NCBI RefSeq assembly: GCF_000165425.1
Contig: NW_001799366.1
Coordinates: 146,826-210,825, forward strand
Direction of reading: 5' to 3'
Source: Paramecium tetraurelia
Lineage: Eukaryota; Ciliophora; Oligohymenophorea; Peniculida; Parameciidae
DNA: 64,000 nt
The notes beneath the pieces are model-generated. The model ran no database searches and was not told the DNA's origin. It was given only the letters and a program-made list of their open reading frames with translations. Shown here piece after piece: positions 34,104 through 45,542 of the stretch. Both the position numbers and the translations under genes were made by a program. How positions within the stretch are numbered: the stretch's first letter is position 1; each line of letters starts with the position of its first letter.

Positions 34104-37100
34104 TCAGTAAACTTCAGTTGTTGTTGGTCTATCCAATTCTTTATACAACTTCTATTGCTAATGTCTCACTAATTTGTTCTTGATACTATTAATGGTTTCC
34201 CTCTAATAATTATTATAAGTATCTACCTAATTTTCATTTATCAAAGTTGTCTCAGATCCTAATATACTATCCCTTATTTCCACAGATCCGATCTACTCAA
34301 TGAGTCTTTCATCTCTTGTGAACAAAACGGTAGTTTTATTATTCCCTATGATCCCTTTAGGAGTTTATGTTAGAGTGGATAAATTTAAATAGCCCTTGAG
34401 TTAAAATGACTTTTACTTGATATATAATATAATCGTCCATAGAAATTTCACATTCTTTCACTCCTCTAACAGGTGTTTTACTATAATTATAAAATGATAT
34501 GGCTGAGACTTGCTGAGGTGAATCGAATAGCAATATCAATTTATTAACTTGGTAATTTACTTAGTCAAAAACACTTGAGTTGATATTAGTTTGCAATCTG
34601 TTTGTATACGAATTAACAAAAGGAGCCAGCCAAATCTATTTAGCATCCAGAGTAACATTGCAATTGTTCAGTAATTTATCTGGTGTCCTAACATCCATGT
34701 CCATTTCTGGAAGTTCCTTAACTGAATATGGTTTTGCATATAATTTGGGCATAATGAGATCACCATTTGGATCGAACAATTCAAATCCATTCAATCCGAT
34801 GTAATGTAAATCTCCCCAAGTTGATATTAATTTTATTGTAATCTTAGTTCCTTGAGGTAATTAAGCAGTTTCATAATCTAGATAGATACTCTTTTCAAAT
34901 TGATAATTGGCTAGAATGGTTTTGATATTCTATTAATATGGTAAGTCAATCACTTAAGGTTCATTCGCATCAGATAATCCATGACCCTTTCTTAAAAAGA
35001 TCCCTTAAATAGTATTCAGTGTTTGATCATCTCCTTCTACATTGATCAGTTGTACTCCTTTTTCTAACTCATCTTCCTTGTTGTAATTCCAAATGAGAAT
35101 CCTACTGATTTGGATGGATTATGGAAATGAGAATTGAATTCTAATTTATCCATTTTGAAATTGCCATCTTTCATCACTATTCATTATGGTTTCTGATTGA
35201 TAGGTAATCACTTTGTATTTTTTAATTTTCAATGATTATCCATATTTATCGTGAATTTCTATCTTATCCAATCCAACATATTTGTCTCCCCAATTTTTTA
35301 ATATATAAATGGTCAATGTTATGACAGTTACTGTAGGCAATGTGTTGAGTACAGATGCAAAGGGTTTCTTAGAATTAGATTATAATAGTTTATCAGATGG
35401 TTGTTTGATGAGAATAGCATTGTTCTGTTTTTACTGGTTATGTTTCTTAAATGTGGCTGTATCTGGTCTACTTAATTTAATGGTGTTTTCTAAGATCTAC
35501 TTTTATTGTTGAATCTAACTCTAATGTAATGTATTCAACCAATCAGATTAGGATATTTTATCTAAGATTTATTGGTTGTTAGTGAACATGATGTACTCTG
35601 CATTATCACTATTACAAGTGGCATTAGCTTATTTGATTTCATCATAAAAGATGGGATCTACTGAATCAGATGAGTCCATCCCAATCAATATCTCCATCTT
35701 CCTCACTCCTTTATTTTTATGTGTTCTTCCTTTATTATAATTCCAGATTCTTATCATTGCTATTTTTGTCTCCTTGAATCTCAATTTAATCTCCATATTC
35801 TTATCAACCCTTTCCAAACACATACATTTCTCATCCTGAGTAAGATAATTATCATCAAATAAAACACTTGGATTCTTAAAAAAACCACTCGCCTCCATTA
35901 TTTGCACCTTGTTTCCTAAATAATCAAATATCTCTATCCCAGTTAACCCAATATAAAACATATCTCCCCAATTTCTCAGTAATTTAAAGATCAATAAGTT
36001 TCCAATCGGACAATCAGGAATGGTGATTCCTTTTATTCTCTATTTTGTCCAGCAGCTATATGAGCAACTCCTCTTTTGAGATTTGTGATTGTAGTGTCTT
36101 CTTCAGTCAATTATTTTTGTGGAAACAAACTCATAGGGTTTTTGAAGAGTCTCTTCTAATTAACTTATATTTTGGCAGGTTAAGATTCTGGCTATTTGAT
36201 TCTCTTCTCATCATCAAAGGGATTTTTCATAACCTTAGGTTTTTGATGCTTAAATTAACTGGATGCTTTTGATTGATTTATACTATGATATTGTGATAAT
36301 AAAATTTACATATTATCATCTGATTTCTTAGAAACCATTGATTACATCGATTGGTAGAATGGCTGAGGGACTACTTCCTTAATTTGATTATTGATTTTCA
36401 ATTCCAATAGATCTGCATATTCAGTATAAGTGTTGCCTACTCCTCTTTTTAGTTAACCTGACCAAACCAATTGTTCATTTTGTAGAATCTCAATGTTTTG
36501 TACACATTTATCTAATTCCTTTCTATTTTTATTAAAATTCCAAATTTTGACATGTGTGAGTACTTCAGACTCATCCACATAATGAAGAGTAATTGTGATT
36601 GGAAATGATTTATAATTCGTTATCCACATGTATTCCTGGTTAATTATCAAATTATGTCCATTAATGAGATTAGTGATTGTATTATTGGAATCATCATCTG
36701 AAATGATTGATGTGATTTAAACGAGTTTTGATTATTGATTTAGCAATTCAACGCCTGTTAATCCTACTGAAGCACTATTACCATAATTAGACAAAATTCT
36801 TAATTGTATTCTTTTACTTTTGTTATTTTTAAAAAATTAGATAAGTTCTTCATGTTTTTACTCTCCATTTTCGATCTACCCCAAAAGTTGTTTAACATAC
36901 TCTTATTCTTTTTGAGGTAACTTTTAAATTCTAGAAAGTTCTTGTTACTAATATACCTTAATTCGAGGTTATTAAATATTTATCTCTCAACAGTCGATAA
37001 TTGGATTCTGCTACTTTGTATTTAGGTAGTGGAAGCCTGCTGATTTCTAACATTTAGTTTCTCTCCTTAACGTATTGATCGATTTAATACGGCAGCCTAT

Positions 37101-37231
37101 TTTGTATCCATTGATTTAAGGAATGACATAATCGTGTTATCAGGATTGATATCTTTGGGAGTCGTTCTTGAAGTAGCAGAGACTTGCCTAGTTAATTATG
37201 GCTTCTGATATTGTAATCGTGAAACACTCAT
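34104..37231 (-). CDS. KATNIP: KATNIP (katanin-interacting protein, DUF4457) orthologue, ~1007 aa
   Basis: Introns of 26, 27, 29 and 22 nt leave 1008 codons. The protein is built from repeated DUF4457 modules, each beginning with a GD/N-x-GLxG-E pattern and ending in a (K/R)IWN(Y/F)NK strand: ILSNYGNSASVGLTGVEL, LLRNWGDMFYIGLTGIEI, a third with NWGDKYVGLDKIEI, and a fourth with ISTWGDLHYIGLNGFEL followed by NYSKTPVRGVKECE. This is the signature of KATNIP/KIAA0556, which binds microtubules and katanin at the ciliary base. The linkers are Gln/Ser-rich and ciliate-specific. The gene faces the SR-protein gene with 70 bp between starts. Confidence 0.85.
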
Positions 37232-37301
37232 TATTATTTATTAAGTATTTTGTATTCTTTACATCCACACCCGTTCATATTGATATTCACAAATTTAATT
37301 A

Positions 37302-37956
37302 ATGGGTGAGATTGTCCCTAATCAACTCTTCGTCGCTGGATACAGTCGCAATAAAGTGACTGATGAAAGAGATGTGAAGGAAATCTTCAGAAAATATGCA
37401 TCAGTCAAAGAAGTTGCATATAAGGGTTCATATTCCTTTGTTGTAATCTATCCATCTTATCAGACTTTCAATAGCGAAACTGAAGCTCAAGAGGCACTTA
37501 AAGAGACCAATGGAATGACATACAATGGTCAAAAACTTAAAGTGGATATTGTTGACAATCGCAAAAGTCGAAAAACTGGACCTTCTGATAGTGATTTGTG
37601 TTTCAAATGCAGTAAAGGCGGGCATTGGTATATATGTTAATTAATTCTTAACAGGGCTAGAGATTGTCCAAATGGCAGATCACCTCGTAGAAGTCGAAGA
37701 TATTCAAATTCCAGATCTAGGTGGGTTATTTATGTAAATATATTCTAGACGTCACAGAAGGAGATCTGATTCTCGTTCATATTCTTCCTAATCTTCCTCA
37801 AGATCAAGAAGAAGAAATAGATACTCAAGAAATAAACACAGACACAGCAGAAGTCCAAAGAGACAAGACAAGCCCAAGAAGAGAAGCATTAGTAGAAAAA
37901 GATCACCCTCAGATTCTTAATCATCAAAGAGAGCTAACTCAGACTCAAAGTCTTGA
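37302..37956 (+). CDS. SR splicing factor: RRM + CCHC zinc knuckle + RS domain (192 aa)
   Basis: Three introns (21, 27, 28 nt) give 192 residues. An RRM comes first (NQLFVAGYSRNKVTDERDV, YSFVTFNSETEAQEAL), then a zinc knuckle CFKCSKGGHWARDCP with CX2CX4HX4C spacing, whose codons are split by the second intron, then an RS tail of RSRR/RRSDSRS repeats. This domain order is that of SRSF7/9G8 and plant RSZ22, which bind exonic enhancers and help define splice sites. It matters here because nearly every neighbouring gene has tiny introns. Reading the frame without splicing gives a false, shorter protein. Confidence 0.9.
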
Positions 37957-38037
37957 ATAAGAATGGGAAAAACACATTTATTCATCAAAACATTTTATAA
38001 TTGTAATAGTTAGTTACTCTCCTATGCACAAAATTAA

Positions 38038-39507
38038 TCACTACAATCTTACACCTTTGACAACGCCAGATTTAATTGCTCCCTCTCCTACATAATTAGA
38101 AGTTACAGGACTTAAATATATCTCACAATTTACTTCTTTATGTATTTGTTTTGACTCTTCAATTTGTAGAGTGCTTTTTCGTACTTCAACTTATGTTTTA
38201 CTCTTGAATTCTTAATTCTGTTACCTCTTCTCCTTCTCATTAATGAAAGATTCTATTACTCTCTAAAATTATCATTACCTTTAACATAACATAAGTAATC
38301 TTCCTTGGATCATCCTCTCCTACTTCATGTAATTTCTATAACTTATTTAACTTTTAGAAATTCTCAAGTCTCTCAACCTTCTTCTCATCTCTCTTCTATT
38401 TCTTCTTATCCTTAATTCTCTTTAAATTCTCCTCGTAAATCTCATCCATTCCTCCCTCTTCTAAATGCTCATCTACATCCTTCATCGCTTCTAACATATC
38501 TCCAGAATTCACTGATATTCTTGATTCAGAATCCTATTCTTTATTCTCATTTTTATGATGAGTTCTATCTACATCTTCCAATAACTTCTTAATTTTTGAA
38601 ATCTTCTTTTCATCTACATCTTCTCTATTATTATTATTGTAAATATTCTTCAATTTCCTCTTCAAACTCAGAGTGTCTTATCCTTCTTCTTATTTCTTAG
38701 TCTACTCCTTTCTCTTAACTTCCTTCTTCTTTGCAGACTCCTCCTTCTCCTTCTAATCAACATTCATCTATATCAATTGAGCATACTTCTCGTAACTCTC
38801 ACTCTACTCAATCAACTCTTTCAAATCATTAATCTTTTTAAAAATAGGATGATGTTAACTCAATCTTGTTCTTGCTCTCAAATGCAAATAAAACCACAAT
38901 AACCCAAAATAACTCTACATCAATTCAATTCTTATAGTCAAATACTTTTTAATTTCACTTCCTTTTTCTTTCTTGCAATTCCTCTTCAATATTTTGATCT
39001 CCTTTCCTACCTGAGTAATTTCCTTAAGGATCCCTTTCAATTCAGGCCAACCCTTTAATATAACAGTATTTAATTCCTTAACATCCATTTTCTCTATTAT
39101 TTCTGGTTCTATTCCAATTTCCTCACTTAAACACTGCAATCCAATCAAATTGTATTCATTTGATAATTACTTTGTTTTGTATTCAAATTCCTATTATTCT
39201 TAATCCACATGCACATCCCAAACATCAGCATCTTAAATCTTCTTTGCTGCTTGTAATTACAATGCTTTTGCTTCCATTTCTTCCTCCAACTCAGCATCTG
39301 AATCTCCTGAATCTGCATCCTCCTTATAATATTTAGACTTATTTTTTCCCCAATTCTCTATAATATTAAAATACTCATTTTACATTTCTCTTATGCAAAC
39401 GCATTTATTTTCTCCTTCTTATTCTGACTAAGATACTTTTAGTTCACTTCTTTATCCTCTTCTTCACTCTAAATACCACTTACAATAGATGATGAGATTT
39501 CAGACAT
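38038..39507 (-). CDS. UTP3: Sas10/Utp3 small-subunit processome protein (464 aa)
   Basis: Introns of 26, 26 and 23 nt give 465 codons. Hallmarks in order: NWGKNKSKYYKED near the start, an acidic stretch, the Sas10/Utp3/C1D helical domain (LNTVILKGWPELKGIL, YFGLLWFYLHLRART, HPIFKKINDLKELIEQ), a long Lys/Glu region, and the C-terminal RVKHKLKYEKALYK followed by VGEGAIKSGVVKGV, which is the conserved end of Sas10. The protein works in 18S pre-rRNA processing in the nucleolus. The convergent SR-protein gene ends 81 bp away. Confidence 0.88.
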
Positions 39508-39599
39508 TAATTAAAATTAATAATTAGTGATCGATATAATATTATTGCAATATTTTAGTATTAATTCTTGATTAATCAAAATTTAAATAAAAATCTCAA

Positions 39600-39970
39600 T
39601 AATTCCATGTGATCATCTTATACACCTCAAAAGTATTAAAGAATATCTCTAATTCCAAATATTATTAAGAAAGATCACAATTATTTAGATACACTATAGG
39701 ATTGTAGAGTAAATAATATTAAGAATTTAAATTAATTTGAAGATTTCAAAATTTCAATTTCATAATCAAAGAGTATCCTAAAGATTTAATTAATTTTAAT
39801 AAGCAAATCAGTGCATATTCAAATAGATTATTAATGAATGGATTTGATATAAATTCTAATATAAAAAATCATAATTCATGTTAAGATTTCGAGGAGAATA
39901 TTCTGTTCAATAAATTTAATTATGGTCGACTTTATAGAAAACTTCTACCTTAAGACTTTGTAGAACGATG
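39600..39970 (+). pseudogene. Coding-like plus-strand fragments in two frames
   Basis: One frame from about 39620 (YTPQKYQRISLIPNIIKKDH, LDTLQDCRVNNIKNL) and another from about 39770 to TGA at 39968-39970 (KDLINFNKQISAYSNRLL, CQDFEENILFNKF) both look like protein. No start codon fits (the only ATG is followed by TGA) and no intron joins the frames. The 3' part overlaps the end of the minus-strand gene at 39869. It may be a remnant gene, or partly an antisense shadow. Confidence 0.25.
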
Positions 39971-40411
39971 AATGTTTTAATGTACAACATTTTACACTTT
40001 TTTTTAAGGCATTAATAAAGCTTTTAACATTTTTTTACTTTTCTCAGGAGATGAAACGCTATTTATTGAATCAATGTCGAGAGAATTCTATTTTTTAAAA
40101 GTGATTCTTGGAAATAGTAATCTCTGCTATATCCCCAGTAGACATAATTGTTTTTTTATTGAGTTTTATTACACTGGTTGTTATGCGGAGTCAAAATGAA
40201 AAGAGAAATTTTTATCCCTTGTTAGATTTAATAAATTTGGTTAACTATTTGACTTAATGTTCAGGGCTGGGTTTACATTTAATGTTTGTAATTCATCCTT
40301 GTCATTTTGTGGAGTGAGTCTTTTTAGGCTTCTTTTATGAAAACTAAACCCAGGAGGTATATAAAATTAAGCAGTTTGTTGCATAGGAGTCAAAGTATCA
40401 TTCGATATCAT
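39869..40411 (-). CDS. Ser/Gln-rich basic protein, unknown (180 aa)
   Basis: A single exon of 181 codons (MISNDTLTPMQQTAQFYIPPGFSF..., NVNPALNIKSNSQPNLLNL, DIDSINSVSSPEKSKK, HRSTKSQGRSFLQSR). It is basic and Ser/Gln/Asn-rich, probably largely disordered, with several SP/SxK sites of the kind kinases modify. No domain is recognised. The next gene on the same strand, the methyltransferase, ends 71 bp upstream of its start. Confidence 0.6.
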
Positions 40412-40481
40412 ATTTTTTATATTTTTTAAATTAATATTAATGTAATATATTATTAATGTACAATCTGTAAATTGATTCTAA

Positions 40482-41698
40482 TCATAAAATCTTATATAGA
40501 TAACAATGAGATTGTCTTCTGGGATCATAATTAACTTAATTATCTTCATTTCCTTAATTTTCATTATTGTTTTCAACTTAATTAATATTTTCATCTTATT
40601 AGATATTTTAAGATTCTTCTTATTATAAGTTAATTTATTATTATAAAATAGCTTATTATTCTTCTATTTCTTATTATTCTTATAATTATTATTATTCTTA
40701 TTATTATGATTTTTCTTATTATTATAATTCTTCTTATTATTATTCTTATTCTTATTCTCTTTTTATAATTATATATTCATATATTTCATCTTATTATTCC
40801 TATTTTTATTATTTTTAAGATTATTTATATTCATTAATACATTAAACCAATGAAGCTTTATCTTTCAATACATAACTTAAAGGTTTATCCTTTAATCTAG
40901 TTCTTATAATATTAATTAACTCAGCCTAACCAGATAATTTAATTTTGGTTTCAAATACATTTCTATTTTCAAATACTTGTTCCATAATATTCTTGAGTTA
41001 ATAATAACAATAATACAATTCTTTTTTAATGAGAAGAGTGACTGACAAATATGAGTTGCTTTGCCACTCTATTCATTTCCTTTAACAATAATAAATTTTT
41101 GATATCATCCCCACAAGATAATGCATCTAATGTACCTTTATCAAATGCAATATCAAATTGCTTATCTTGAAAGTCCATGGTTGTTGCATCCATAACTTAA
41201 TATTAGAGTTTCATATTTTTTTTAATAGCAGATTCCTGCATCCTATCAATAATGGTCTTAGATATGTCAATGGACACAATATTATGATATCTAAAATACA
41301 TGAATATCTACATACCCATCCTTATACATTTATTCAGACAAGGCTGAGTTACCACATCCAACCATCAAGATTGAACTTTCCTTGCTGATTTTAAATTTCG
41401 TTTGTTCCAAATAGAATTTAAGCTGAGGCCATTCTACATACCAGTCGAATCTCCCTTTATGTTCTTTGTATCTATCCTCCCAAAATTAATCTTTAGCGTA
41501 TTCCTCTCTTGAAAACACTTAACTCTTAGGTTGAACTTATTCTTATTAAATTTCTTCTGTTTATTCTTGTGGTTATTCTTATTGCTTCTCCTTTTATTAT
41601 AATTCTTGGTCTTTTTTGAGTTTCCAAACTCTTAAGAATGCTTTAAGAAATTGCTTCTTCTATTCAGATATTTCTGGATTATCATTATTGGAATCCAT
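40482..41698 (-). CDS. EEF1AKMT/METTL13-type methyltransferase with poly-Gln/Glu tail (388 aa)
   Basis: Two introns (25 nt each; the second ends CAAG) give 388 residues. The SAM-binding core is clear: YAKDQFWEDRYKEHKGRFDWY, motif I ILMVGCGNSALSEQMY, motif II NIVSIDISKTIIDRM, then VMDATTMDFQDKQFDIAFDKGTLDAL, the exact pattern of the METTL12/METTL13/EEF1AKNMT group that methylates lysines or the N-terminus of eEF1A. After residue ~260 the chain becomes a long Gln/Glu tract (about 40560-40800) coded largely by TAA, GAA and TAG triplets. Such a tail is not part of the family core and may be a ciliate addition. Confidence 0.82.
40560..40800 (-). repeat. TAA/GAA triplet-rich tract encoding poly-Gln/Glu
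   Basis: About 240 bp of imperfect triplet repeat, seen on the plus strand as TTA/TTC/ATT runs. In the methyltransferase frame it codes almost only Gln (TAA) and Glu (GAA), because TAA is a sense codon here. Length changes by slippage would stay in frame. Confidence 0.75.
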
Positions 41699-41945
41699 GA
41701 TTACAATATATTAATAATTTATATAAACCCATAAAGAATTAGTGTGATTCTAAGTTATACAAATAATAGTCAGTAGAATTAGATTAGGATCATAATCTCT
41801 GAGGCAATACTCTGAAAAATGGTTATTGTCATCAATATTATGATAAAGAGATGTATGGTCTAACTTGGAAGCTTATACTGATTAATAGTATATGCTTTGT
41901 TTCAATATACCAATATTATTATTAATTCATTATAATTTTTATCTC

Positions 41946-43066
41946 ATGAACAAAAATGATCAACGTTCTAGACATTCAAATAACAAAGAAACGATAGTGA
42001 TAACTGATGAAGAAGATGAACCAAAAATGTAGATATCTATACTAATAATTTAAGTTCTAAGAAGATAAAAAATGATAATGAAAATGATTGTGTAATGAGT
42101 GTAGATGTTATTCCATGGATGAGTAAGAAGACTCTTATGATCAGACATCCAGTCTTGAGATTGCACAATGAAATCGCTGAATTTTATGAATACATCTCGC
42201 CATCCGACCAAGAACATAAAAGAAGAGTCACTGCTTATTTAAGAGTAGAGAAATACTTGTAAGATATAGCCCCAGAGGCTTAGATTGAATCATTCGGTAG
42301 TTTCAAAACAAGGATGTATTTGCCTAATGCAGACATAGATATAGTAATGATAGAAACATCTTGCACACAAAAATAATTATTTAAGAAGGTTGCTGCCAGA
42401 ATGATGAAATAAACTAATAAATTTGAAAATGTTAATTTAATAGCCAATGCTAAAGTGCCAATCATTAAGTTTGTTGAAGTGGAATCCTAATATCATTTTG
42501 ACTTGTCATTCAATTAATTAGATGGATTAAAATAAATCGAAGAATTAGAAAAGGCTTTTGAACTTTATCCTGAATTAAAATTTCTCTTAATGACCTTAAA
42601 GTGTGTCTTAAGATAAAGAGACTTAAATGAAACATACAGTGGAGGAGTGGGTTCATTCTTGTTATTCCAAATGATCCTGGCCTTTTTAAGAGAATTTCGT
42701 AAGGATTTCTTCTAACATAATAAAGAAGATCAAATTAAAAATGTTACTTTAGGAGAATACATGATTAAGTTTCTTGAATTCTATGGCATCAAGTTTGATG
42801 TATCAAGGAAGAAAATTGTTATGGGTCAAGGAGGAAGAATTGAAAATAAATCTACCCAAGATGAAAGATTCTCCTTGTTTAGTCCACAAGATCCTGATCA
42901 TGATGTTGGTCATAGTAGTTATAAGATCAAGGAAATATTTAAGATCTTCTAAAATAGACACAACTTCTTAACCAATTATAATTTTAAGCCTGGAGAATCC
43001 GTACTTAGATACTTAATTAATCCAACAGATTAGAAGTTTTCATTTCTTAAACCAGCATAATTTTGA
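41946..43066 (+). CDS. TRF4/PAPD5-type non-canonical poly(A) polymerase (364 aa)
   Basis: A 26-nt intron (ending TTTAAG) gives 365 codons. The nucleotidyltransferase core is intact: IESFGSFKTRMYLPNADIDIVM with the GS loop and catalytic DxD near residues 106-118, the third carboxylate in YHFDLSFNQ, and then TYSGGVGSFLLFQMILAFL and LGEYMIKFLEFYGIKFD as in the PAP-associated domain. The family adds short A-tails that mark nuclear RNAs for exosome decay. The N-terminus is short and polar. Its stop lies 9 bp from the stop of the convergent WD40 gene. Confidence 0.88.
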
Positions 43067-43075
43067 AATACATTT

Positions 43076-44368
43076 TCATATTATTGTTAAATACAATCTA
43101 AAATTATACACAAAAAGCCTTCCTCTCTTGTCACCAAGAATCAATATACTTTATGGAATATTTATACTAATTGCTGTTACTTCATCGATTTCTAATAGTT
43201 TCACTTTCTATAACAATTCATTTTGCACTATATTGTACAAGCAAAAGTAATCAGGTTTGCAGATAAATATCAAATGATCAGAATCTATTTATTGAATGTG
43301 TAATATTTTTGATTTTGATAATTTTGTGCTTCTCAATATTTTGCCGTAACCATTGCATATTGTTATCTTCCCTTGTTCAGTTCCAAAGTAGGTAAAGTTC
43401 TAATCGTAATCTGAGCAACTCAAATTATTCATTTTCCTCAGACTCACTCTTGAGATCTTTGCAATTGACCATCTTACAGTATATCCTTGGGAATCTGTCG
43501 ATAGTAAAGTGTTTGGTTCAATGTACTTTAAGTTGATGAGCATATTCTTGTGAAATTGAAATCTATATTAGTATTGATTCGCATTCAAATTATAACATAA
43601 GATATCATGGTTTTATCTTTGACCTCCTGGACTTAGAATGCAATCCTTATAGAAAATAGCCTATCTACTATAAGCCAAAGTACTTATTTCCTGATTCAAT
43701 TGCAAAATTTGATAATTATTGTCTATGTTTACTTTGAAAATTGCATATTTTTAATCATCTCCACAACTTAAAATATATTCCTGGCCCTAATATTTATAGT
43801 GAGTTAAAACTCTAATCCATGATTAATGCACATCTTTAATTCTTTATAACTCTTAAAGATTCTTATTCCATATAGAGACTGATTTATCAAAACTACTTAC
43901 AATTATTTTATCTCGAATTTATATAATTTTGCTAACAACTTGATTATCACTTGCAATAAATTTAGAATAATAGCTAAAAGATTCACTGAAATCATAAGTG
44001 AATTACAATCTTTTATCATTAACAAAATTATCCACAATAAAAAGTTATTCATATTGCCAATTAAATTATTCTAATTTGTTAATTTATTGAATTAGGTTTG
44101 AATTTAATTATTGGAACACATCCTCTATATATGTGGATACCTATTTCAAATTTAGTTGTAATTCTTCAAAGATTCTATCAATGTATAATTTTAATTGAGT
44201 TTGATTAAATGTTGATCCTGATGATAATTTTTTATTGAGATTTAACATCTTTGATTACCAAACACTGAATTTGGTGAAAGTTTCTAGCAAAATATTTGTA
44301 AACTTATTTGTAAATTCTTTGTCTTTAATATTTATATATTCTTTAATGTTATTTAAATTGATATCCAT
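43076..44368 (-). CDS. WD40-repeat protein with N-terminal coiled coil (430 aa)
   Basis: An intronless frame of 431 codons. The first ~130 residues are helical and coil-forming (NNIKEYINIKDKEFTNKF, LYIDRIFEELQLNLKQ). The rest consists of WD-like blades with degenerate ends (IIVSSFDKSVSIWNKN, QEYILSCGDDQKYAIFKV, STDSQGYTVRWSIAK, YFGTEQGKITICNG, ILILGDKRGRLFVYN), so probably one propeller of six or seven blades. No specific family is recognised. Lack of introns is unusual for a gene of this length in the window. Confidence 0.7.
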
Positions 44369-44470
44369 TAATTATTTTAATTATATTGTATTTTATGTAA
44401 TTTATAAATTCTATAATTTTTTAGAACTTAAATAAAATATGGAATTGAATTTTCATTTTTATAAATAATT

Positions 44471-44993
44471 ATGTAACAAGATTCAAATAGTTCTTTCGAA
44501 GTAACCACTGCTTAATAGTAGTATTAAGTTCCTCTGCAGACCAATTAATAACAAGGTACAACTAATTACATCTATATAACTAGGTTATGGATAATCCAAT
44601 AACAATTATTCCTCCTAACCATAGTATCCACCATAAAATATTAAGGTTTAAGGTTCTCCATGTAAGTTCTAATATAATTACTTTATAGATCCAGGTTAAT
44701 AAGAATTGGTTGTAGTAAATACTTAAATGGGGAATGCTACATAATCATAACTCCTCTGTAATCAATCAAGATTTCCTGTACCATTGACATGTCCTTATTG
44801 CCAAAGATAAGGAGCAACCAAAATTGATTATTAAACAGGATCTGGAACATGGTGTTGTTGCTTCATATTAGCTTTATTCATCTGTTGTATTTGCTGGGTG
44901 CCATTTTTGGGTGAAAAATGTAAAGATGCAACTCACTCATGTCCACACTGTGGATAAGTTGTTGGTATGTGTCCATATAAAGTGTGTGGATGA
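44471..44993 (+). CDS. LITAF-domain membrane-associated zinc protein (155 aa)
   Basis: Two introns (28 and 27 nt) give 155 residues. A Gln/Tyr/Pro-rich start (QVPLQTNQQQGYGQS, PQQYPPQN) leads to the LITAF domain: PLTCPYCQRQGATKIDY, a membrane-inserting Cys/hydrophobic helix (CCCFILALFICCICWVPF) and the closing HSCPHCGQVVGMC. The two CxxC knuckles that bind one zinc are complete. LITAF/CDIP1 proteins sit monotopically on late endosomes and lysosomes. A C-terminal GMCPYKVCG ends the chain. Confidence 0.88.
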
Positions 44994-45542
44994 AAATGAT
45001 ATAATGATATTTGTGTTTGGCTGGAATTATTCATTCTATATCTTAAAGAAATCCTTAAATATACACTAATATATTTATATAGAATACTATCAGATTAATT
45101 ATAAATAAAATACATAAATAAATTTCAATAAATATTACTTAAAATATGATACTGAAAATAATTAGAACCTGATCTGAATATTCGATCAAGAAAATCACAT
45201 TTTTTAATTAAAAACAAAAAGTATTGAATTTTGATTAAAAGCAAACTGTTCACTAAAATTTTATTTTTCATAATTTTTTAATGATATTGGATGAGAATTG
45301 CATGATTACTTAATTATGCAGTCGAACTATTAAGTTGTCATGAGGAATTAAAAGTCAAAAAATTAAGTGATAAAAGTGTCCAACCTGAATTTTTAATATG
45401 AAAAATTTATAGATTTATCTACTATTAGAATTCATTTATTTAAATATTAAAATAGAAATATAATAAAGATGAATAAATTTTGAAGTTATTTAATTTAATA
45501 TTGTTTATTTTCATATATAATTAATCATTTATTTACCTATTA
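44994..45542. other. AT-rich intergenic region, ~550 bp
   Basis: No frame without TGA of useful length on either strand and no RNA gene seen. It is probably the joint 3' and 5' flank of two plus-strand genes. Confidence 0.5.
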
